Origin: Bacillota bacterium | Lineage (GTDB): Bacteria; Bacillota; GCA-003054495; Carboxydocellales; JAJZTU01 | Assembly: GCA_021848765.1 (NCBI GenBank) | Contig: JAJZTU010000106.1 | Span: 1-8,909 of the forward strand | Length of the DNA: 8,909 bases | Direction of reading: 5' to 3' | In this document: positions 4,239 to 8,909 of the stretch, piece after piece | Numbering within the stretch: the first letter of the stretch is position 1 | Layout: the number at the start of each line of letters is the position of its first letter | Translations under genes and position numbers: made by a program | The notes under the pieces: generated by a model | What the model was told of the DNA's origin: nothing | Seen by the model: only the letters and a program-made list of their open reading frames with translations | Database searches by the model: none

Positions 4239-5960
4239 TTAAGCTAAATTATACCTTTTTACTTTATTGTACAAAGTGGCCAGGGAGATATTCAGGGCCT
4301 TGGCGGCCAGTTTCTTACCCTCTACGGAGTTGCCATACCTCTCCAGGGCTTTTTTCAGCAAAACTCTTTCCATTTCATCAAAAGGCACAATTTCTGAAAC
4401 CTGAGCTTGGGAGAAATCACTCAATTGCTCAATGGACTGGAGCAGATGTTTGTGGGAGATTATATCTTCATCAGCGGTAACCATTGCCCGTTCAATAACA
4501 TTCTCCAACTCTCTAATATTTCCCGGCCAATCATAAGCTGTCAAGATATTCTCCGCATTCTTTGCAATACCTTTAACTTTTTTACCCAGTTGGCGGTTGA
4601 ACTTCACAATCAAATGGTTGATTAAAAATGGCAGATCATCCTTGCGTTTCCGCAAAGGTGGAATAGTTAATTCTACAACATTTAACCGATAGTAGAGGTC
4701 TTCCCTGAACTCTCCCTTTTTAATAAGTTCTTTGAGATCCCTATTGGTGGCTGCTATAACTCTGACATCCACCTTGACAGTGTGGGTACCCCCTATCTTC
4801 TCGAATTCCATTTCCTGCAAAACCCTGAGTAGCTTAGCCTGGAGATAGAGGTTCATGTCACCAATCTCATCCAAAAAAATGGAACCACCGTTCGCCAACT
4901 CAAACTTTCCTAGTTTCGATTTCACCGCTCCGGTAAAAGCGCCCTTTTCATAACCAAAAAATTCACTCTCTAACAGGCTTTCGGGAATAGCTGCGCAATT
5001 AACCTTAATAAACGGCTTATCTTTTCTTGGGCTGGCCTGGTGAATAGCATGAGCAAATAATTCCTTACCTGTACCGCTCTCACCGAGCAGCAGAACGGTG
5101 GAATTGCTGGCAGCAGCTTTCTTAGACACTCCGATAACTTTTCTGAGTTCTTCGTTGTTTCCGATTATAGTATCAAAGGAATATTTGCTTCCGGTAATCT
5201 GACCAAGACGATCATAGAGGTTTTCAATTATTGTTGTGCTCTTTTTTAACTCATCCATGATTTTCATAACATCGGTCAGATGATTAAATACCACCACTGC
5301 CCCCTCTGGCTTATTCTCAACTATAATAGGGGAAGCGTTGGACAATACTTCGACATTAGTACCGCCAACCTTGGTCCGCTGACCGAATATACGTTTCTTG
5401 TTTCTTAAACATTCAGCCAGAGCACCATCGGGAGACTCTGTAAAAATGTTTCTACCAATCCGTTGGTCTTCCGGGATACCGGTTATTATCGAAAATGCCG
5501 GGTTAACGTATTTAATGATACCGTTATTATCCGTAACTTCAATAGCCTCTTGTACCGAGTTTAAAATAGCATCCAGTTCCCCTTTAATCCGCTTTATCTC
5601 CAGGAGTTCTTCCTTTTCCAGCATTAATTCATGTTTATCTTTTAATACCATCATCATTAAATCAGCAGCTTGGGCATCCATTACCGCGGCTTTATCGGTC
5701 TTGCTTTGATGGATACGCCTCTGTACATCCGCCCTGCCGGTAGCTTCGATTATAACATCTATCCCTTTTTGTTGTTCAAACAACTTTACAAAGTCATTGG
5801 TTACATAGACTCCATCCTGTTTGGCCAGAAGCATCCCGGGGGCATCCTCATTAATATCTGCTACACCCACAATGTTAACATAGTTAACTCCCTTGAGAAG
5901 ATTATATATTGATGATCCACCCTGGCCGGCACCGATGATAACAACCTTGACTTTATTCAT
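4239..5960 (-). CDS. Sigma-54-dependent activator with Rossmann (NAD-binding-like) and PAS sensor domains
   Basis: The gene encodes 573 residues. Domains in order: a Rossmann-type nucleotide-binding fold (about 1-105) with GAGQGG at 10-15, an acidic residue ending beta 2 (VADIN, Asp35, which favours NAD(H) over NADP) and IEATG (71-75), resembling the NAD domain of homoserine dehydrogenases; a coiled-coil linker (about 106-130); a PAS domain (about 131-230); an AAA+ domain (about 262-500) with Walker A GESGTGKE (293-300), the sigma-54 contact loop GAFTGA (340-345), Walker B IFLDEI (361-366), candidate arginine fingers Arg419/Arg425 and WPGNIRELEN (478-487); and a Fis-type HTH (about 543-571). 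All AAA+ motifs are intact, so it should be an active enhancer-binding protein. No receiver domain is present, so control is probably by ligand. Start ATG 5960 follows GAGGTGG. The likely target is the fumarase/malic enzyme operon downstream, which has a sigma-54 promoter. Confidence 0.93.
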   Translation of the reverse strand: MNKVKVVIIGAGQGGSSIYNLLKGVNYVNIVGVADINEDAPGMLLAKQDGVYVTNDFVKLFEQQKGIDVIIEATGRADVQRRIHQSKTDKAAVMDAQAADLMMMVLKDKHELMLEKEELLEIKRIKGELDAILNSVQEAIEVTDNNGIIKYVNPAFSIITGIPEDQRIGRNIFTESPDGALAECLRNKKRIFGQRTKVGGTNVEVLSNASPIIVENKPEGAVVVFNHLTDVMKIMDELKKSTTIIENLYDRLGQITGSKYSFDTIIGNNEELRKVIGVSKKAAASNSTVLLLGESGTGKELFAHAIHQASPRKDKPFIKVNCAAIPESLLESEFFGYEKGAFTGAVKSKLGKFELANGGSIFLDEIGDMNLYLQAKLLRVLQEMEFEKIGGTHTVKVDVRVIAATNRDLKELIKKGEFREDLYYRLNVVELTIPPLRKRKDDLPFLINHLIVKFNRQLGKKVKGIAKNAENILTAYDWPGNIRELENVIERAMVTADEDIISHKHLLQSIEQLSDFSQAQVSEIVPFDEMERVLLKKALERYGNSVEGKKLAAKALNISLATLYNKVKRYNLA

Positions 5961-5976
5961 CTTTCCACCTCATTTT

Positions 5977-6007
5977 GTCGACTATTTCTAACATTTAAAT
6001 ATTCGAC
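5977..6007. promoter_or_regulatory. Inverted repeat upstream of the activator gene, possible operator
   Basis: Arms GTCGACTATT (5977-5986) and AATATTCGAC (5998-6007) are complementary at 9 of 10 positions and separated by 11 bp, so the half-site centres are 21 bp or two helical turns apart. It lies directly upstream of the activator's ribosome binding site. Autoregulation or control by another factor is possible. It does not resemble the 4074-4087 palindrome closely. Confidence 0.4.
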
Positions 6008-6065
6008 GGCTGAGGCTAAAAACCTTCTAATAATTTGAAAGCATTATTTTACTCGCTAATGAGGA

Positions 6066-6368
6066 TCATTCACCGTTTGGAACAATTAACTTTTGACCGG
6101 GATAAATCACTGAATGCTCCAGGTTGTTTAGCTTTTTCATCTGGTGAATGAACTCTCTGATATCACCGTTAACGGTATGCTTTTTGGCAATCTTCCAAAG
6201 GGTTTCCCCTTCCCGGACCACAACTATTTGATAATCGGCGCCGGTACTGCTTTTGGCCTGGGTGGGTCCAAGGGAAATTAAAACCAGCACTATAGTAATA
6301 AGGCCAATTAATAGAATAGGTATTTTTCTGATTACTTTTTTCAAGTTCTTTTTTGTTCTTTTAGTCAT
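6066..6368 (-). CDS. yneA: LysM-domain membrane protein, YneA-like SOS cell-division suppressor
   Basis: The gene encodes 100 residues: a strongly basic N-terminus (TKRTKKNLKKVIRK), one transmembrane helix (about 17-35) and an extracellular LysM domain (about 46-97, YQIVVVREGETLWKIAKK to VIYPGQKLIVP). This matches the size and layout of Bacillus YneA, an SOS-induced peptide that halts septation through its membrane and LysM parts and is likewise divergent from lexA. The start ATG at 6368 is preceded by GGAGAGG at 7 nt. SOS boxes at 6454-6467 and 6421-6434 lie inside and just after its predicted promoter, which fits LexA repression. No strong terminator follows before the sigma-54 activator 105 nt downstream. 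The assignment rests on context and architecture; overall similarity to YneA outside LysM cannot be measured here. Confidence 0.8.
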   Translation of the reverse strand: MTKRTKKNLKKVIRKIPILLIGLITIVLVLISLGPTQAKSSTGADYQIVVVREGETLWKIAKKHTVNGDIREFIHQMKKLNNLEHSVIYPGQKLIVPNGE

Positions 6369-6420
6369 TAACTATCCTCTCCAATCAGAAAGCTTCGTTA
6401 GTTCCCAATCTATCACCCAA

Positions 6421-6434
6421 AGAACTAATGTTTG
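6421..6434. promoter_or_regulatory. SOS box (LexA operator) near the yneA-like transcript start
   Basis: AGAACTAATGTTTG matches the Gram-positive SOS consensus CGAACRNRYGTTYC at about 11 of 14 positions and lies next to the predicted transcript start of the LysM gene. It is the weakest of the three boxes in this gap. Confidence 0.5.
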
Positions 6435-6444
6435 GCTTGAATAA

Positions 6445-6474
6445 AGGATATCACGAACATTTGTTTTTTGTCAA
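6445..6474 (-). promoter_or_regulatory. Putative sigma-A promoter of the yneA-like gene
   Basis: On the minus strand a consensus TTGACA (6469-6474) is followed, after 18 bp, by TATCCT (6445-6450, four of six). An SOS box occupies the spacer, so bound LexA would block RNA polymerase. Confidence 0.6.
6454..6467. promoter_or_regulatory. SOS box (LexA operator) in the yneA-like promoter spacer
   Basis: CGAACATTTGTTTT matches the SOS consensus at 12 of 14 positions. It sits between the -35 and -10 of the LysM gene promoter. Confidence 0.75.
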
Positions 6475-6506
6475 TGAGTTATAATAAAAAAAATTTAAAT
6501 TTTTCG

Positions 6507-6520
6507 CGAACAGACGTTTG
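6507..6520. promoter_or_regulatory. SOS box (LexA operator) of lexA
   Basis: CGAACAGACGTTTG matches the Gram-positive SOS consensus CGAACRNRYGTTYC at 13 of 14 positions. It overlaps the first half of the lexA -35 element, which fits autorepression. Confidence 0.9.
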
Positions 6521-6545
6521 AAATTTTTCCCTGTTGTGATATAAT
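6518..6545 (+). promoter_or_regulatory. Sigma-A promoter of lexA
   Basis: TTGAAA (6518-6523) and a consensus TATAAT (6540-6545) are separated by 16 bp. The TATAAT overlaps an upstream in-frame ATG (6544), showing that this ATG cannot be the lexA start. The predicted transcript start is near 6552. Confidence 0.85.
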
Positions 6546-6566
6546 GGTAAATGTAAATTATCGTAC

Positions 6567-6573
6567 GGAGGTG
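6567..6573 (+). promoter_or_regulatory. Ribosome binding site that sets the lexA start
   Basis: GGAGGTG lies 6 nt before the ATG at 6580 and selects it over the longer frame from 6544. Confidence 0.85.
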
Positions 6574-6579
6574 CATGTA

Positions 6580-7194
6580 ATGACTCTTGACTTATCTGCC
6601 CGACAAATTGCCATTTTGGACTTTATTAAAAAGGAGACCCGGACCAAGGGATATCCGCCCTCTGTCCGGGAAATCGGGAAAGCTGTTGGACTAAGCTCCA
6701 GTTCCACTGTCCATGGCCACTTGGCCCAGATTGAAGAAAAGGGCTATATCCGCAGAGATCCGTCCAAACCCAGGGCTATTGAAATAACTGATGGCAGCTC
6801 TGATATCATTAAAAAAGAAATGGTCAATGTACCGGTTGTAGGAAAAGTCACAGCCGGACAACCTATCCTGGCCGTAGAAAATGTGGAAGACTCCTTTCCA
6901 TTACCCTTGGATTTTGTCCGCAGTGATAATGTATTTATTCTCTCAGTGCGCGGGGATAGCATGATTGAAGCCGGAATCCTTGACGGGGATTATGTCCTGG
7001 TCCGACAGCAGTCTACCGCCAAAAATGGCGACATAGTTGTGGCTTTGCTCGAGGATGAAGCCACTGTTAAGACTTTTTACAAAGAAAGTGATCATATCAG
7101 GCTGCAACCGGAAAACCCCAGCTTGCAGCCCATCCTGGTAAAAGAGGTATCCATACTGGGCAAGGTTATCGGGGTATTCCGGCGTATCCATTAA
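6580..7194 (+). CDS. lexA: LexA, SOS-response transcriptional repressor
   Basis: The gene encodes 204 residues, the usual LexA length. It represses SOS genes and cleaves itself when DNA damage activates RecA. The N-terminal winged HTH (about 1-66) includes GYPPSVREIGKAVGLSSSSTVHGHL (24-48). The cleavage site is Ala92-Gly93 (KVTAGQPI). The catalytic dyad is Ser127 (RGDSM) and Lys164 (ATVKTF), in an S24 peptidase fold running to the C-terminus. All key residues are present. The ATG at 6580 is chosen because it has a GGAGGTG ribosome binding site and the alternative ATG at 6544 lies in the promoter. An SOS box overlaps the -35, so it is autoregulated. It is divergent from the yneA-like gene with shared operators, and convergent with the DUF456 gene. 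Confidence 0.98.
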   Translation: MTLDLSARQIAILDFIKKETRTKGYPPSVREIGKAVGLSSSSTVHGHLAQIEEKGYIRRDPSKPRAIEITDGSSDIIKKEMVNVPVVGKVTAGQPILAVENVEDSFPLPLDFVRSDNVFILSVRGDSMIEAGILDGDYVLVRQQSTAKNGDIVVALLEDEATVKTFYKESDHIRLQPENPSLQPILVKEVSILGKVIGVFRRIH

Positions 7195-7207
7195 ATTTGC
7201 GCAAAAT

Positions 7208-7241
7208 TTAAGGGGCACTCCCCGCAGGAAGTGTCCCTTAA
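7208..7241. terminator. Hairpin between convergent lexA and DUF456 genes, likely bidirectional terminator
   Basis: Arms 7208-7219 and 7230-7241 form a 12-bp stem with one G-T pair around a 10-nt loop. The stem starts 14 nt after the lexA stop and ends 45 nt before the DUF456 stop. The T-runs are short on both sides, so efficiency is uncertain. Confidence 0.65.
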
Positions 7242-7285
7242 TTGTCTACTTATAATATAGTAATTTATGTTCGCTTAACCATGTG

Positions 7286-7765
7286 TCAGGTCAGGACATC
7301 CCAGATAAACAAACCTGTCATCAGCACTGCCAGCAAAACCTTGGCAACTGCTCCCCCCAGCATTCCCAGGCAGGTACCCCAGGCGGTAGTTACTGCCTGA
7401 CTCCAGTTTTTGCCTGCGATAAGTTCCCCGGTAATTACACCCGCCGGTGGGAAGATCAGCACTCCCCAAGGCAAAAACAAGATTCCTAAGACACCCCCCA
7501 GCAGGGCTCCCCAGGTTCCATATTTGGATGCACCTGAACTTTTAGCCCCAACAACCCCGGCGAAGTAATCCACACCCAGGCCCAAAGCAGTTAATACCGC
7601 TAACACCACTATTACCACCGGTGAAACATGCTGAAATCTATCATAAATTCCGTAACCCAAACCGGAGAGAAAGATTAAGGCCAGTCCGGGCAGCAGGGGT
7701 AGGATTGTGCCCGCTACCCCTATTAACATTAACACTACAGTAACCCATAATACCCAATCACCCAT
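7286..7765 (-). CDS. DUF456 family membrane protein
   Basis: The gene encodes 159 residues, almost entirely hydrophobic and Gly-rich, with segments at about 5-40, 48-72, 84-112 and 126-155 that make four or more transmembrane helices. The pattern LPLLPGLALIFLSGLGYGIYD near the N-terminus, VDYFAGVVGAKSSGASKYGTWGALLGG in the middle and a Gly-rich segment ending in GELIAGKNW are the hallmarks of the DUF456 family, whose function is not established. The start ATG at 7765 follows a G-rich ribosome binding site (GAGGGGGG, about 8 nt away). It stands alone: a hairpin separates it from the GGDEF gene upstream and another from lexA downstream. No obvious promoter was seen in the 100 bp upstream. No charged catalytic cluster is visible, so an enzymatic role is not suggested. 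Confidence 0.88.
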   Translation of the reverse strand: MGDWVLWVTVVLMLIGVAGTILPLLPGLALIFLSGLGYGIYDRFQHVSPVVIVVLAVLTALGLGVDYFAGVVGAKSSGASKYGTWGALLGGVLGILFLPWGVLIFPPAGVITGELIAGKNWSQAVTTAWGTCLGMLGGAVAKVLLAVLMTGLFIWDVLT

Positions 7766-7833
7766 TATTTTACCCCCCTCGAATAAAGAAAGTTTGGTTT
7801 GCCCAACCAGGTGTGCCGGGCGCGCAGAAAATC

Positions 7834-7867
7834 AAAATGCCCTTGGTAGTGTGGCCCAGGGCATTTT
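7834..7867 (-). terminator. Terminator of the REC-GGDEF gene
   Basis: AAAATGCCCT (7834-7843) and AGGGCATTTT (7858-7867) form a 10-bp stem that overlaps the gene's stop codon. On the minus strand it is followed by TTTTGATTTTC. The loop can pair further with one mismatch. Confidence 0.65.
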
Positions 7868-8798
7868 AACGCGTACGCCTATCTTTAACATAGTTACTGC
7901 CAGGCAGGGTTTTAGCAAATCTTTTAAGTTCAGAAGCAACTTCGGCCACCTGCCAATGGGTTGTAAGCTGCCTTTTTTCGTTGGTTACTACAGCAATTGA
8001 AAGACTTACCAATGGATATTTCACTTCATTATCCTGTCTGTCATAGGTGACGATATAGCCCTTTTTGCGGTCCTCCAAACTATAGAACAAGGGGATTGTA
8101 CTATCAAATTGGGTAATCAACCTCGGACATAGGATATCAACTTTGTCCGGTGTTGTAACAGCAATAAAGTCATCCCCACCGATATGACCGACAAAATCGT
8201 CTCTGTTGCCCAATTCCCTAATACACTGCTCTACGATATGGGCCAGAAGTTTAATGACCTCATCACCTTTTAAGAAGCCATAGGCATCATTATAGGCCTT
8301 AAAATTATCCAGATCCAAATATAATACGGCAAAAGGTACACTTGGATCTTTGACCTTGGTTTTAATCTGTTCTTCAATCAATACGTTTCCGGGAAGACCG
8401 GTTAAGGGGTTAAAGGACTTTTCATGTTTGGCCCTGCGCAGATGAGTTTTTATCCGGGCTACCAGTTCCATAGTATCAAAAGGCTTAGTCATGTAGTCAT
8501 CAGCTCCGGCCTCTAACCCAGACACAATATCGTTGGTTTCCCGGCGGGATGTAAGCATGATAATGGGAACATGACTGGTCCGGGTGTCATTGTGCAGCAA
8601 CCGGCAAATCTCCGTTCCATTCTTTCCGCCAGGGAGAACAACATCCAGCAAAATTATATCAGGAGTAGACTCGTATACTGCATTGAGACCGGAAACACTG
8701 TCCATCGCAGCAGTAACTTTAAAACCTTCCTTAATCAAACGGTCGCTGACAATACGGACAATGAATTTATCATCATCAATAATCAGTACCTTACTCAC
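7866..8798 (-). CDS. Response regulator with REC and GGDEF domains (putative diguanylate cyclase)
   Basis: The gene encodes 310 residues. The N-terminal receiver domain (about 1-122) has Asp8-Asp10, phospho-acceptor Asp52 (LLDVVLPG), Thr83 (MLTS) and Lys105 (TKPF). The GGDEF domain (about 128-305) has NPLTGLPGN (130-138), DLDNFKAYND (162-171, metal and guanine contacts) and the signature GGDDF (207-211). It should make cyclic di-GMP from GTP when phosphorylated. The signature differs by Asp for Glu at position 4, which may still allow activity. The inhibitory RxxD site is absent: the expected Arg position is Asn198. Between GGDDF and the SLSIAVV strand there is a longer segment with GYIVTYDRQDNEVKYPL (247-263), and the usual SIG is SIA. 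The start is GTG 8798 behind AGGAGG (7-nt spacing); 14 codons of open frame upstream are not translated. No cognate kinase is in the window. Confidence 0.93.
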   Translation of the reverse strand: MSKVLIIDDDKFIVRIVSDRLIKEGFKVTAAMDSVSGLNAVYESTPDIILLDVVLPGGKNGTEICRLLHNDTRTSHVPIIMLTSRRETNDIVSGLEAGADDYMTKPFDTMELVARIKTHLRRAKHEKSFNPLTGLPGNVLIEEQIKTKVKDPSVPFAVLYLDLDNFKAYNDAYGFLKGDEVIKLLAHIVEQCIRELGNRDDFVGHIGGDDFIAVTTPDKVDILCPRLITQFDSTIPLFYSLEDRKKGYIVTYDRQDNEVKYPLVSLSIAVVTNEKRQLTTHWQVAEVASELKRFAKTLPGSNYVKDRRTR

Positions 8799-8805
8799 GT
8801 CGTGT

Positions 8806-8811
8806 CCTCCT
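8806..8811 (-). promoter_or_regulatory. Ribosome binding site that sets the REC-GGDEF start at GTG
   Basis: AGGAGG on the minus strand lies 7 nt before the GTG at 8798. The resulting N-terminus, MSKVLIIDDD, is a standard receiver-domain start. Confidence 0.85.
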
Positions 8812-8830
8812 GAGCAAATTTTCACACTTA

Positions 8831-8860
8831 ATTGTAACATGTTTCGCTAAGTTGTAGCAA
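8831..8860 (-). promoter_or_regulatory. Putative sigma-A promoter of the REC-GGDEF gene
   Basis: On the minus strand TTGCTA (8855-8860) and TACAAT (8831-8836) are separated by 18 bp. The -10 matches five of six and the -35 four of six. The start would lie roughly 25 nt before the GTG. Confidence 0.5.
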
Positions 8861-8909
8861 TGTTTATTTAGTTTTTCTTAAAGATAGAACATTTTCCGCA
8901 GCCAGCAAG

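Noticed and set aside
6544..6579. 12-residue N-terminal extension of LexA from ATG 6544
   Set aside because: This ATG overlaps the TATAAT -10 element, so it lies upstream of the transcript start; GGAGGTG precedes ATG 6580.
7275..7489. Short frames on both strands inside the DUF456 gene
   Set aside because: They lack ribosome binding sites and overlap a well-supported membrane protein frame.
8799..8840. 14-residue N-terminal extension of the REC-GGDEF protein
   Set aside because: It covers the AGGAGG ribosome binding site and part of the promoter; a receiver domain normally begins a few residues before the first acidic pair, as with GTG 8798.
8868..8909. Possible minus-strand C-terminal fragment reading LAGCGKCSIFKKN before a stop
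   Set aside because: Only 13 codons are in the window. The CxxC is suggestive of a small Cys-rich protein, but there is not enough sequence to support a gene.
1..8909. CRISPR arrays, tRNA or rRNA genes, insertion sequences, riboswitches
   Set aside because: I saw no regular repeat-spacer pattern, no cloverleaf or rRNA signature, no transposase frame and no recognisable aptamer.

Overview
The window looks like chromosomal DNA from an anaerobic Clostridia-type Firmicute, most like the Desulfotomaculum/Pelotomaculum relatives. The pointers are AGGAGG-type ribosome binding sites, GTG starts, Gram-positive SOS boxes (CGAAC-N4-GTTC), a YneA-like LysM protein divergent from lexA, a two-subunit [4Fe-4S] class I fumarase, and sigma-54 control of carbon metabolism. 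This placement comes from gene content, not from a database match.

Layout, left to right. (1) 1-126: last codons of an MFS transporter on the + strand, then sparse DNA. (2) 404-592 (-): a 62-residue Cys-rich protein made of two copies of one Cys module. 790-918 (+): a 42-residue ORF with a strong ribosome binding site. A 17-bp perfect hairpin at 986-1021 separates these from the next operon. (3) 1131-3877 (-): an operon fumarase alpha, fumarase beta, malic enzyme, turning fumarate into malate and then pyruvate with release of CO2 and NAD(P)H. (4) 3878-4238: a regulatory region with a near-consensus sigma-54 -24/-12 promoter (3936-3951) and, about 155 bp upstream of the predicted start, a 14-bp perfect palindrome that is a good enhancer candidate. 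(5) 4239-5960 (-): a sigma-54 activator with an NAD-type Rossmann domain, a PAS domain, an AAA+ domain and a Fis-type HTH. (6) 6066-7194: an SOS module, with a yneA-like gene (-) and lexA (+) diverging across three LexA boxes. (7) 7286-7765 (-): a DUF456 membrane protein. 7866-8798 (-): a REC-GGDEF response regulator.

The most interesting unit is regions 3-5. A dedicated sigma-54 activator with a putative dinucleotide-sensing N-terminal domain sits directly upstream of a fumarase/malic enzyme operon that carries a sigma-54 promoter and a distal palindrome. The proposed circuit is redox- or metabolite-gated control of C4-dicarboxylate flux. The parts are visible in the sequence. The ligand and the regulator-target link are inference.

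Four start codons were set from ribosome binding sites: malic enzyme at 2357, fumarase alpha at GTG 3877, lexA at 6580, and REC-GGDEF at GTG 8798. For malic enzyme, lexA and REC-GGDEF the longest open frame extends upstream of the real start.
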